Origin: an uncultured Clostridia bacterium
GTDB lineage: Bacteria > Bacillota > Clostridia > Oscillospirales > Ruminococcaceae
Direction: 5' to 3'
Length of the DNA: 64,000 nucleotides
NCBI GenBank assembly: GCA_947631115.1
Contig: CANRKB010000002.1
Coordinates: forward strand, 1 to 64,000
Part shown: one piece after another, positions 42,101 to 48,277 of the stretch
Layout: each line of letters opens with the position of its first letter
Numbering within the stretch: the first letter of the stretch is position 1
The notes under the pieces: model-generated
The model's database searches: none
Told to the model about the DNA's origin: nothing
What the model saw: only the letters and a program-made list of their open reading frames with translations
Translations under genes and position numbers: made by a program

Positions 42101-42251
42101 AAAAGGAAACGGCGAAGTCACTGTAGTTGCAATGGAAGATTCTCTGAAAACGGATTCTTCTCCCGAGACGGGCGTTTCCGGCAGCGCAGCTGTTCTGGCG
42201 GTGCTTTCCGGCGCGGCAATAGTTATACTTAGCAAGAAAAAGAAAAGATAA
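36135..42251 (+). CDS. Large wall-anchored adhesin with Cna-B and SpaA repeats
   Basis: A 2038-residue surface protein. ATG 36135 (GAGGTGGAG ahead) begins a signal peptide (about residues 1-36, cleavage near FRASA). Residues 40-1120 comprise pilin/adhesin-type beta domains without obvious repeats. A SpaA-like domain with 'GSITISKYFVDDDG' begins near 1122; three Cna-B domains follow (about 1265-1575), the second and third nearly identical over 105 residues. Five 86-residue SpaA repeats (VTKITKVDE…LAGAHLI…) fill about 1575-2000. Sorting signal SPETG at 2009-2013, hydrophobic helix and KKKKR tail. Isopeptide-type Lys/Glu/Asn positions are expected in these folds. No sortase gene is in the window. 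Confidence 0.92.
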   Translation: MKTAVRQFRDKAISLLTAFALLISAFSAFSLNFRASAEDAEEFVDMEIAEYRLWYMDPDIGEFVDVSKTEDTLYVKDGDGVKFYLKWFIPNNIDNYNLQTVINSHGIKFDIPADGKLYYEGEEIGTYEVITEEPSNITYFRAYLDKDKVKDKSNISGGLIIDGVIELDKDGTVKNGSNQTLEYGDKSVDVIYYDGKSNGSVTISKSGGSLSDDGSGNYTINYTVNVTINGMIDKATVTDVLPEGLTIKEDTLTVSDSAGNPVPFTAPSDDTSIGSIVLSQVAGANKDTITKYTIKYSAEITREDLIEKFMKKGISIENIANVDYIDADGEPQTVSASTSTSTNGPNVSKTASTSSSGSFVDNIDVTCYENGHTVTKNCRVIEYAIQFSGSSIVSIDSNDVKEAIKTLKDYFSNLNKTQWLPYCSYTTPYEVNGKYYNYTLNQAPTYLSELIYKYCEDPEGLSKMTEDEYKSLIDDYYSFDPSTNSWRYKIIIIDDNINKNGIGNGKKSLVNNVEAKIKDIPVTGQSVISDLPGIDVLDKTLEISADLLKSPNVNPNNSYNDSLNWAIKYYQLNSSDILSGIFPDIDGDPSTLDIPWKITIKGDELKKVYSSGSKVILSDILGFVFPVQNGYDYDNQPLLDNVERIPGTPEYSEPATHYFDTESTDESNHELEFWNTFTIDYGGITGRPGWSLNNKTLTGNKWTVELSANSGIIESRSDITVRYYSKIKLIDNKDGTYSIPDMFIEAMRNIYNTSSLQVNSEPPYNDNFTLQYKAPAKETDKPKLSDFSKNSIASVSFGGEKKTLADDMSIGWWFGIPVDNISSSRDGKADVMTFEDKLPEGLKFNKDSLIAVYWDGSGYSSSTSNLSTSKTLEECKLDSSCYTVAYDETERKLTITFTATADFETKVKELSAKRIAFFFSSDIEKDFISEHSDETSHSFKNSATVTYDGEDPVTKSSSVTKNFPQLAKKSGVIVDEQFDPENYVMDMRMKARYTLEINPLALDLIKDLNTLTIKDVMNEHLILLPETVQFIDGNTGDALSGAGYSFSYDPADNNTVVFNIPDEAYVKIVYDTVIDVDPGENPNWLKETNNKFTIDGLDRDNASAEVETASFNGRVQAYVRNETGSITISKYFVDDDGEHNLAGAGFMLYSVYDNFGKVAEEPMLTDPVKIPDSGSVVINELPLDRIYWLKEVSAPEGFLVDEIGTYFMLTGDSGVKDPRGVANPNADTKALAEKITAALGSNPISEYEGTVASNVHKFLNIKEVTISGTKTWVGDSGYNVRPDEITLLLFANGKPYEGTYETEWIKNGDEWTFTISGLPERDKEGNVITYTLKEVKVPFYESEITVDSDGNINITNTFTAEKVNVHGTKIWVNDNENVRPDDITLVLKADGLEVKGAVPTWTKSGNNWTYEFKDLDKYIYTKEDGVVSRKAIKYTVTENNVPLGYTVTVDNVSDTETNITNTFTAEKVNVHGTKIWVNDNENVRPDDITLVLKADGVVVEDAVPTWTKSDDKWTYEFKDLDKYTYTKEDGVVSRKVIEYIVTEIIPDGYTAEYERSEDAEGNTIVDITNTATVTKITKVDEADNPLSGAELVVTDKNGKPVDTWTTATGAHIITGLIAGETYYLSEKTAPDGYNTAETIEFTVKSDGTVLEIEMTDTVTVTEISKTDKDENFVPNAHLILKDENGDTVADWFTGNEVKVIEKLIVGKTYTLMELSAPDGYTVAKEIQFTVKDGVTTEVVMTDALTETHITKVDENGKPLAGAHLIVTDENGTKVDEWESKTEAHQITGLVAGETYTITETVAPAGYAISESQTFTVEIDKITVVTFANALTVTEIAKVDENNKPIAGAHLIVTDENGDTVAEWDSTKSTYTIQGLVAGETYTITETAAPSGYETAKPVKFTVNADGSLTEVTMKNYLTVTKITKTDENGNALAGAHLILKNKNGVIVERWISTDGSYRITGLTAGEKYTLIELDAPEGYERALPITFEVKGNGEVTVVAMEDSLKTDSSPETGVSGSAAVLAVLSGAAIVILSKKKKR

Positions 42252-42282
42252 TTTCTTAGCCGCTTAAGTTTATTCAAGCGTT

Positions 42283-42322
42283 CCCCCTCACTGAATTTTC
42301 TTCAGTGAGGGGGATATTTTTT
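42283..42322 (+). terminator. Intrinsic terminator of the adhesin gene
   Basis: CCCCCTCACTGAA (42283-42295) pairs with TTCAGTGAGGGGG (42301-42313), a 13-bp perfect stem, followed by ATATTTTTT. Confidence 0.95.
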
Positions 42323-42367
42323 CTATGCTGATAAATAATATTGTTGAAATAATTTTTTTAAAGCAGC

Positions 42368-42420
42368 TTGACAAAATAAATGAATTGATGTATAATAATA
42401 TTGGTTAGTTTAAACTAACC
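42368..42420 (+). promoter_or_regulatory. Promoter with palindromic operator for the DUF3793 gene
   Basis: TTGACA (42368-42373), 17-bp spacer, TATAAT (42391-42396), then a perfect 18-bp palindrome GGTTAGTTTAAACTAACC (42403-42420) covering the expected transcription start. The half-site TTAG…CTAA resembles metal-dependent DtxR/IdeR-type operators, which would mean repression by iron or manganese (inference). Confidence 0.85.
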
Positions 42421-42473
42421 ATATGATAAAAACCATTTTAAATTTGATCGTTAATTGTCGAAAAGGTGAAAAA

Positions 42474-43040
42474 ATGTCTGAAGAAAAACTTGTTCAATAT
42501 TGCTCCCCGACGCTTGCGGGGATAAAAACAGGCAGCTTGTTTTCCTGCAAATACGAAAACGGTAATATTATGCGTGAATATTTCCGAAGCTATAACCGTC
42601 GACTAAGAAGCAAAGGCATACGGCTTCTGCCATTGCAATATCGCAACGGACGCGCGCTCGTATATGTATACCGTCCCTCGATGCTTTCGTTAGACATGAG
42701 CAACGCAGAAACTTGTGAAATACTGCGCTCTTTGGGATATTCGACAGAAATGCCCGAACGCTGTATAACACATCTTATGAAAAGACTTTCTGAATGTAAG
42801 GATTTTCCCCATGAGATAGGGCTTTTTCTCGGGTATCCTCCCGAAGATGTCCGCGGATTTATCTTAAATAAAGCAGGAGGTTATAAATGCGTCGGTTGTT
42901 GGAAAGTATATGGAAACGCCGAAAAAGCAAAGATACTTTTTGAAAAATACAGAAAATGTACAGATATTTATACCGAGCAGCTTGCTTTGGGAAAAAGCGT
43001 TGAAATACTTGTGGCTTCGGAGAGTTCATTTATGAATTAG
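42474..43040 (+). CDS. DUF3793 family protein
   Basis: A 188-residue soluble protein with the DUF3793 pattern: 'YCSPTLAGIKTGSLFSCKY' at the start, 'EIGLFLGYPPEDVRGFI' and 'GYKCVGCWKVYGNAEKAKILFEKYRKC' in the C-terminal half. I used ATG 42474 (AAAGGTG ahead) and not an ATG 17 codons upstream. DUF3793 genes often accompany ferrous iron transport or flavodoxin genes in Clostridia; the operator at 42403-42420 fits metal control. Biochemical role unknown; the conserved Cys residues could bind metal. Confidence 0.88.
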   Translation: MSEEKLVQYCSPTLAGIKTGSLFSCKYENGNIMREYFRSYNRRLRSKGIRLLPLQYRNGRALVYVYRPSMLSLDMSNAETCEILRSLGYSTEMPERCITHLMKRLSECKDFPHEIGLFLGYPPEDVRGFILNKAGGYKCVGCWKVYGNAEKAKILFEKYRKCTDIYTEQLALGKSVEILVASESSFMN

Positions 43041-43049
43041 ACATAACTA

Positions 43050-43078
43050 TTGACAAATCATTAAAAAGAGAGTATAAT
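43050..43078 (+). promoter_or_regulatory. SigA promoter of the first hybrid kinase
   Basis: TTGACA (43050-43055), 17-bp spacer, TATAAT (43073-43078). Transcription should start near 43085, which rules out the in-frame start at 43080 and supports TTG 43116. Confidence 0.85.
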
Positions 43079-43115
43079 ATTGTATATAATGTATACAAAT
43101 AGGAGATGTTGTATC

Positions 43116-45188
43116 TTGGTAAAAAGATTATGCTCTTTTTTCCTGTCAATTGTCCTTATGACGGCATTTATGCTTTGTGCGTCAGCTGAAGAACAGCCGC
43201 AGAAAGTTCCCGAATTTACCCCCGAAGAACAGGCATATATATCCGCTCATAAGTCACTTAAAGTCGGATTTGTACCCGACAGGATACCGGTCAGCTTTTC
43301 CGATAACGGCGATATGGCGGGAATTTCTCGGTATATTCTCGACCGAATAAGCGGAATATGCGGGATAGAATTCGAGTATAAACAGCTTCCGACAAAAGAC
43401 GTTACATACGATTATCTTACGGGCGAGGGCTTCGATCTTGTTACAAGCGTTGAGTTTAACGAAGAAAACAAACACGCCCGCGGAATACTCATAAGCTCTC
43501 CTTATTTGTCGAGCCGTAAAGTTGTCGTTGCGCACGACGGATTTGAATTCCGCTCTGACGGAGAATTTACCGTTGCCGTGGCTACAGGGTCGCAGACGCT
43601 CAAAACGGTTTTGTCAAAATCTTTCCCTAATTTCAAGATACAGGATTACGACTCTATCTCCGAATGTCTTGACGCAGTAAACAGCGGACAAGCAGATCTA
43701 ATGATACAAAACCAGTATGTCGTAGAATACTGGCTCTCAAAGCCGAAATATGAAAAACTTAAAGTTATTCCCGTTGTAGGGCTTAGCGACGAGCTTTGTT
43801 TTTCTGCGGTTGTACAGTTCGGCGAAAATTCCGAACAGTCGCAAAAAGACGGAGGAATACTTATAGATATTCTCGACAAATCCATTGCCTGCATCTCTGA
43901 AGACGAATCTCTGAATTACGTTATACAGGGCGTAATGGAAAATCAATACAGCTATAATTTTGAGGATTTTTTCAGCCGTTATAAATATACGACGTTTATT
44001 GTATGCATAGCTTCCGTGGCAATAATCGTCCTTGCAATTATCCTTATACGTCAGAGGATCCGTATAGCCGAAAACCATGCTAAAGCAAAGGCAAGGGGAG
44101 AGTTCCTCTCGACAATGAGCCATGAGATAAGAACGCCGTTAAACGGCATGATCGGCTTAAATCGGCTTATGTCTCAAAATCTTGACAATAAAAATAAGCT
44201 CGAAGAATATTTAAGCCAGTCTACCGTTACGGCAAAATACCTCCTTACGCTCGTTAACGACCTGCTCGATTCATCTAAGCTCCAGGCGAATGTGTTCAAG
44301 CTGGACAAGAAAACCGTTGATATTTCGCTTCTTGCCGATTCAGTCATAACTACAGCAAAAAGCTCTATGAGGGACAGAAACATTGATTTTCAGACTTCGC
44401 TCGATATAAAGGAACCTTATATCGTCGGCGACAGCGTAAGAATACAGCAGATATTGTTCAACCTTTTGGATAATGCGGGTAAATTCACCCGTTCGGGCGG
44501 AACCGTAAAGTTTACGCTTAAACAGGAAAAAAGCGGAAATGAAATAGTAAATATATTCACCGTTTCCGACAATGGCAGGGGAATGAGCGAAGAATTTCTT
44601 TCACACGTTTTCGACGCTTTTTCCCAAGAGCTTGATACCGTTTCAAAAGGCAATCAGGGAACAGGATTGGGGCTTTCTATAAGCCGCAGACTGGCGCGCC
44701 TTATGGAAGGTGATCTTACCTGCGAAAGCGAAAAGGGAAAGGGAAGTACGTTTATCTTTAAATTCAGCGCCGAGTCCGCAGCCGCTCCCGAAGTCTTGCA
44801 GAACGGAGTTGTGAATGTAAATCAGCGCGTTCTTGTCGCAGACGATAACGAGCTTAACGCCGAGATAATTTCCGATCTTCTTGACAGCGTGGGATATAAG
44901 ACCGATATTGCACAAAACGGAAAAGAGGCAGTCGAGCTGTTTGAAAAGTCCGAACTCAATACCTATGGGATAATCATAATGGATCTTCTCATGCCCGAAC
45001 TCAACGGATATGAAGCGACTAAAGCCATTCGCGCTCTCGACCGTACCGACGCGAAAACCGTAAAAATTATAGCCTGCACCGCTAATTCTTTTAACGAAGA
45101 ACACGAACGTGCGATTGAAGCGGGTATGAACGATTTTGTCACAAAGCCCGTTGATTTAGACGACCTGCTTGAAAAAATGGAAAAGTAA
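43116..45188 (+). CDS. Hybrid histidine kinase with SBP_bac_3 sensor domain
   Basis: A 690-residue membrane kinase. TTG 43116 follows AGGAG by 10 bases. Signal peptide (about residues 1-23), extracellular amino-acid-binding-type SBP_bac_3 domain (about 28-270), membrane helix (about 292-312), HisKA with His336 (STMSHEIRTPLN), HATPase (NLLDNAGKF, DNGRGMS, GTGLGLSISRR), and receiver domain with Asp623 (IIIMDLLMPELNG) and 'VTKPVD'. No HPt or output domain, so phosphate must pass to a separate partner. Resembles EvgS/BvgS-like sensors of small ligands. Confidence 0.93.
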   Translation: MVKRLCSFFLSIVLMTAFMLCASAEEQPQKVPEFTPEEQAYISAHKSLKVGFVPDRIPVSFSDNGDMAGISRYILDRISGICGIEFEYKQLPTKDVTYDYLTGEGFDLVTSVEFNEENKHARGILISSPYLSSRKVVVAHDGFEFRSDGEFTVAVATGSQTLKTVLSKSFPNFKIQDYDSISECLDAVNSGQADLMIQNQYVVEYWLSKPKYEKLKVIPVVGLSDELCFSAVVQFGENSEQSQKDGGILIDILDKSIACISEDESLNYVIQGVMENQYSYNFEDFFSRYKYTTFIVCIASVAIIVLAIILIRQRIRIAENHAKAKARGEFLSTMSHEIRTPLNGMIGLNRLMSQNLDNKNKLEEYLSQSTVTAKYLLTLVNDLLDSSKLQANVFKLDKKTVDISLLADSVITTAKSSMRDRNIDFQTSLDIKEPYIVGDSVRIQQILFNLLDNAGKFTRSGGTVKFTLKQEKSGNEIVNIFTVSDNGRGMSEEFLSHVFDAFSQELDTVSKGNQGTGLGLSISRRLARLMEGDLTCESEKGKGSTFIFKFSAESAAAPEVLQNGVVNVNQRVLVADDNELNAEIISDLLDSVGYKTDIAQNGKEAVELFEKSELNTYGIIIMDLLMPELNGYEATKAIRALDRTDAKTVKIIACTANSFNEEHERAIEAGMNDFVTKPVDLDDLLEKMEK

Positions 45189-45197
45189 TAATCATTA

Positions 45198-45242
45198 AAC
45201 GGCATTACAGCATTTTTGCGCTGTAATGCCGTTTTTGTTTTT
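45198..45242 (+). terminator. Intrinsic terminator between the two kinases
   Basis: AACGGCATTACAGC (45198-45211) pairs with GCTGTAATGCCGTT (45220-45233), then TTTGTTTTT. The second kinase has its own promoter. Confidence 0.95.
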
Positions 45243-45272
45243 CAGTGTAGAACGCAAAAAATTGTTTTCTAC

Positions 45273-45301
45273 TTGACAATATTGTCATAAAATGATATAA
45301 T
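45273..45301 (+). promoter_or_regulatory. SigA promoter of the second hybrid kinase
   Basis: TTGACA (45273-45278), 17-bp spacer, TATAAT (45296-45301), about 60 bases before the ATG. Confidence 0.85.
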
Positions 45302-45361
45302 TATAATAGGTTATTTTAACGTTTGGTTTGGTAGATTGCCTTTTATGAAAGAAGATGTGAT

Positions 45362-47953
45362 ATGTTTAAGAAGATAGTTGAAAAGGGAAAAATGCTCAAT
45401 AAAAGCCTTTTTCCGACGGGGCTTATTATCGCCGTTATAATAGTCAGTCTTCTCGTGGCCTATTTTATGATAGTAGACGTTCTGCGCGACAGATCCATCG
45501 GAAGAATGGAAGAGGGCGTTAATACCGTCATAAGCGAAGTTACGGCTAAATTTAAACGCGACAGTGAAATGCTCAACGCAACGGCGGATATGCTTTCAAA
45601 TCTTGATACTTTCGATACAAAATCCGCTCTAGCGGTAATGTCCGCAAACTCTTCTCTGTTTGAACTTATGCAGATAAAGATACTTATGCCGAACGAGACC
45701 ATTCTTTCCTCGGACGGCACTATAACGGACGCAAATATAAGCGAGGATATTTCGTTTGCCGAAGAATCAAAGCACGGAGAACACGTTTCAAACCGTGTGT
45801 CAATGATAGGCTCGGAAAAGCCTGTTCTGCGCCATTTTGTGCCTATAGAAAGAAACGGGAAAATAGCGGGGATAATTTACGGACTTACAGACCTCGAAAA
45901 TCTCGAGCCGACGCTTAATATTGACAACATTTATAACGCCTCGGCTGAAGTATATATATTTGAATCGCAGACAGGAAATTTCATTCTCGATACATATCAT
46001 GATAAACTTGAAAACATAGACGATTTTGGCGGCGGAGACTCTGGTCTTGAAACAAAAGGCGACCTTGACTGGGAAGAATATACCGACAGTATGAAAAGAC
46101 TGGAAAAGGACTATGTCATTTTCCGTACTCCGAGAACTGACGGCTGGCAGTATATGAACTATGCTCCTGCGGGAATGAACGAGTGGGTAATAGCTGTTCA
46201 GGTTCCCGAGAGCGAAGTTTTCGCAAGCGTATTCGCCGTTCAGAAGATCTGGTTTATTGTGGGAATAATCCTTCTTGTGGCAATGATAATCTATTATATC
46301 TGGGTCACGAGCAATTACCGCCGGTATACCAAACAAGCCGTACAGCAGGCGGTGCTTACCGAAAAGCTGAAGAAAGCGGAAGCCGCGGATAAAGCGAAAA
46401 GTATGTTCTTGTCAAATATGTCGCACGATATAAGAACTCCTATGAACGCCATAATCGGCTATACGACGCTTGTTCAGGCTAATCTCGACAACCGCGAGAA
46501 GACCGAAGAGTATTTAAAGAAGATACTTTCTTCGAGCAACCATATGCTCAGCCTCATAAACGATATTCTCGACATGAGCCGTATCGAATCGGGAAAGCTG
46601 AATATCGAGGAAAAGGAATGTTCTATTTCGGATATATTCCGCGATATGAGAAATATTATTCAGACGCAGATGAAGTCAAAACAGCTCAATTTCTATATGG
46701 ACACCATTGACGTTATCGACGAGGACATCTACTGCGATAAGCTGCACACAAACCAGGTTATTTTAAACCTGCTGTCAAATGCAATTAAATTTACTCCCGC
46801 AGGCGGAAGCGTCGGTCTTACCATTCGCCAGAAACCGAACGCGCCGAGCGGTTTCGGAGCTTATGAGATCCGCGTTAAAGACAACGGCATAGGAATGAGC
46901 GAGGAATTTACAAATCACATTTTCGAGCCGTTTGAACGCGAGCATACCTCGACTATAAGCGGAATTCAAGGCACGGGTCTCGGTATGGCGATAACGAAGA
47001 ACATTGTAGACGCAATGGGCGGAACAATCGAAGTTCATTCCGAAAAGGACAAGGGAACGGAGTTTATTATAAATCTTGAGTTCAGACTTCAGTCCGAGCC
47101 GAAAAAGCCTGCTGCTATACATGAACTCAGCGGTTTGCGCGCACTTATCGCCGACGACAATTTCTCTACCTGCGACAGCGTTGCAAAAATGCTCCACCAT
47201 ATTGGGATGCGCCCAGACTGGGTTCTTCGCGGAAAAGAAGCTGTTCTTCACGCAAAGCAGGCGTTTGAGCTTGGCGACGAATACAAGGCGTATATAATCG
47301 ACTGGCTGTTGCCCGATCTAAACGGAATTGAGGTAGTAAGACAGATCCGCGCCGTTATTGGCGATACAACGCCTATCATAATAATCACGGCTTATGACTG
47401 GACGGATATTGAAGAAGAAGCCCGCGCGGCAGGCGTTACGGCATTCTGCAGCAAGCCTATCTTTCTTTCGGATCTTCGCGATATACTTTCCGAGGCGGCA
47501 GGCGGCGAGGTCGCAAGCAAAGAAGATAAGCCCGCTTTCGAGAATTCGCTTATCAAAGGAACGAGATTGCTTCTGGTCGAGGACAACGAGCTTAACCGCG
47601 AGATAGCAGAGGAACTTCTTACGGAGCGAGGATTTGTTGTTGAAAAGGCTGAAAACGGGCAAGAAGCCGTTGATATGGTCGCAGGCTCGTCTGACGGATA
47701 TTATAAGCTTATACTTATGGATATACAGATGCCTGTTATGGACGGCTATGCCGCTACAAAGGAGATACGCGCTCTTGATAATACCGCACTTGCAGGTATA
47801 CCGATAGTAGCTATGACGGCAAACGCCTTTGAAGAAGACAAGAAACGCGCTATTGACTGCGGAATGAACGCGCACATTGCAAAACCGATAGACGTTGAAA
47901 AACTTATCGAGGTAGTTACCGATATTCTTCTTCAAGATAGAAGTAAGAAATAA
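45362..47953 (+). CDS. Hybrid histidine kinase with extracellular Cache domain and two receiver domains
   Basis: An 863-residue kinase. Helix 1 (about residues 17-37), extracellular dCache-type domain (about 40-285) including 'EWVIAVQVPESEVF', helix 2 (about 292-315), HisKA with His355 (NMSHDIRTPMN), HATPase ('NLLSNAIKF', 'DNGIGMS', GTGLGMAI), receiver 1 with Asp647 (IIDWLLPDLNG) and receiver 2 with Asp787 (LILMDIQMPVMDG). There is no HPt domain. The last codons and stop lie inside a short inverted-repeat element (47938-48058), so the native C-terminus may have been altered. Confidence 0.94.
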   Translation: MFKKIVEKGKMLNKSLFPTGLIIAVIIVSLLVAYFMIVDVLRDRSIGRMEEGVNTVISEVTAKFKRDSEMLNATADMLSNLDTFDTKSALAVMSANSSLFELMQIKILMPNETILSSDGTITDANISEDISFAEESKHGEHVSNRVSMIGSEKPVLRHFVPIERNGKIAGIIYGLTDLENLEPTLNIDNIYNASAEVYIFESQTGNFILDTYHDKLENIDDFGGGDSGLETKGDLDWEEYTDSMKRLEKDYVIFRTPRTDGWQYMNYAPAGMNEWVIAVQVPESEVFASVFAVQKIWFIVGIILLVAMIIYYIWVTSNYRRYTKQAVQQAVLTEKLKKAEAADKAKSMFLSNMSHDIRTPMNAIIGYTTLVQANLDNREKTEEYLKKILSSSNHMLSLINDILDMSRIESGKLNIEEKECSISDIFRDMRNIIQTQMKSKQLNFYMDTIDVIDEDIYCDKLHTNQVILNLLSNAIKFTPAGGSVGLTIRQKPNAPSGFGAYEIRVKDNGIGMSEEFTNHIFEPFEREHTSTISGIQGTGLGMAITKNIVDAMGGTIEVHSEKDKGTEFIINLEFRLQSEPKKPAAIHELSGLRALIADDNFSTCDSVAKMLHHIGMRPDWVLRGKEAVLHAKQAFELGDEYKAYIIDWLLPDLNGIEVVRQIRAVIGDTTPIIIITAYDWTDIEEEARAAGVTAFCSKPIFLSDLRDILSEAAGGEVASKEDKPAFENSLIKGTRLLLVEDNELNREIAEELLTERGFVVEKAENGQEAVDMVAGSSDGYYKLILMDIQMPVMDGYAATKEIRALDNTALAGIPIVAMTANAFEEDKKRAIDCGMNAHIAKPIDVEKLIEVVTDILLQDRSKK

Positions 47954-48058
47954 GAAGTAAGAGTTCAAGGCGAAAGATGTCCGCTAAAAAAATATATAAA
48001 AAGAAAAAAGAGGCAAGGGTGTAAATTCTTACCTCTTACCTCTAACATCTTACTTCTA
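47938..48058. repeat. 121-bp inverted-repeat element with GAAGTAAGA ends
   Basis: Ends are perfect 10-bp inverted repeats, TAGAAGTAAG (47938-47947) and CTTACTTCTA (48049-48058). Inside them the left end continues with AAATAAGAAGTAAGAG and the right end (reverse complement) with ATGTTAGAGGTAAGAGGTAAG, so the arms are built from degenerate 8-9 bp GTAAGA units. The centre is A-rich. The left arm encodes the final RSKK-stop of the kinase. No protein is encoded. Confidence 0.7.
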
Positions 48059-48060
48059 AA

Positions 48061-48097
48061 GCATTGAAGCCCACCGTTTCACGGTAGGCTTCAATGC
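48061..48097 (-). terminator. Hairpin downstream of tRNA-fMet
   Basis: GCATTGAAGCC-CACCGT (48061-48077) pairs with ACGGTA-GGCTTCAATGC (48081-48097): 16 pairs with one C-A mismatch and a TTC loop. It adjoins the tRNA CCA end. The T-run on the minus strand is only TTT, so it may be a terminator or a 3' processing signal. Confidence 0.65.
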
Positions 48098-48098
48098 G

Positions 48099-48175
<77 letters not shown>

Positions 48176-48277
48176 ATATAATACGTCAAGCAGTCGCTCA
48201 ACAAAAAATATTATACCACAACCATAGTTGTTTGTCAATAGGTTTTATAAAATTTTTTTATATCTTTTTTAAATATT

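Noticed and set aside
40852-42130. CRISPR-like periodicity
   Set aside because: The repeats are 258-261 bp, in frame and protein-coding; no short repeat-spacer array occurs anywhere in the window.
43080-43115. Earlier start for the first hybrid kinase
   Set aside because: 43080 lies upstream of the predicted transcription start from the promoter at 43050-43078 and has no ribosome site; TTG 43116 has AGGAG and begins the signal peptide.
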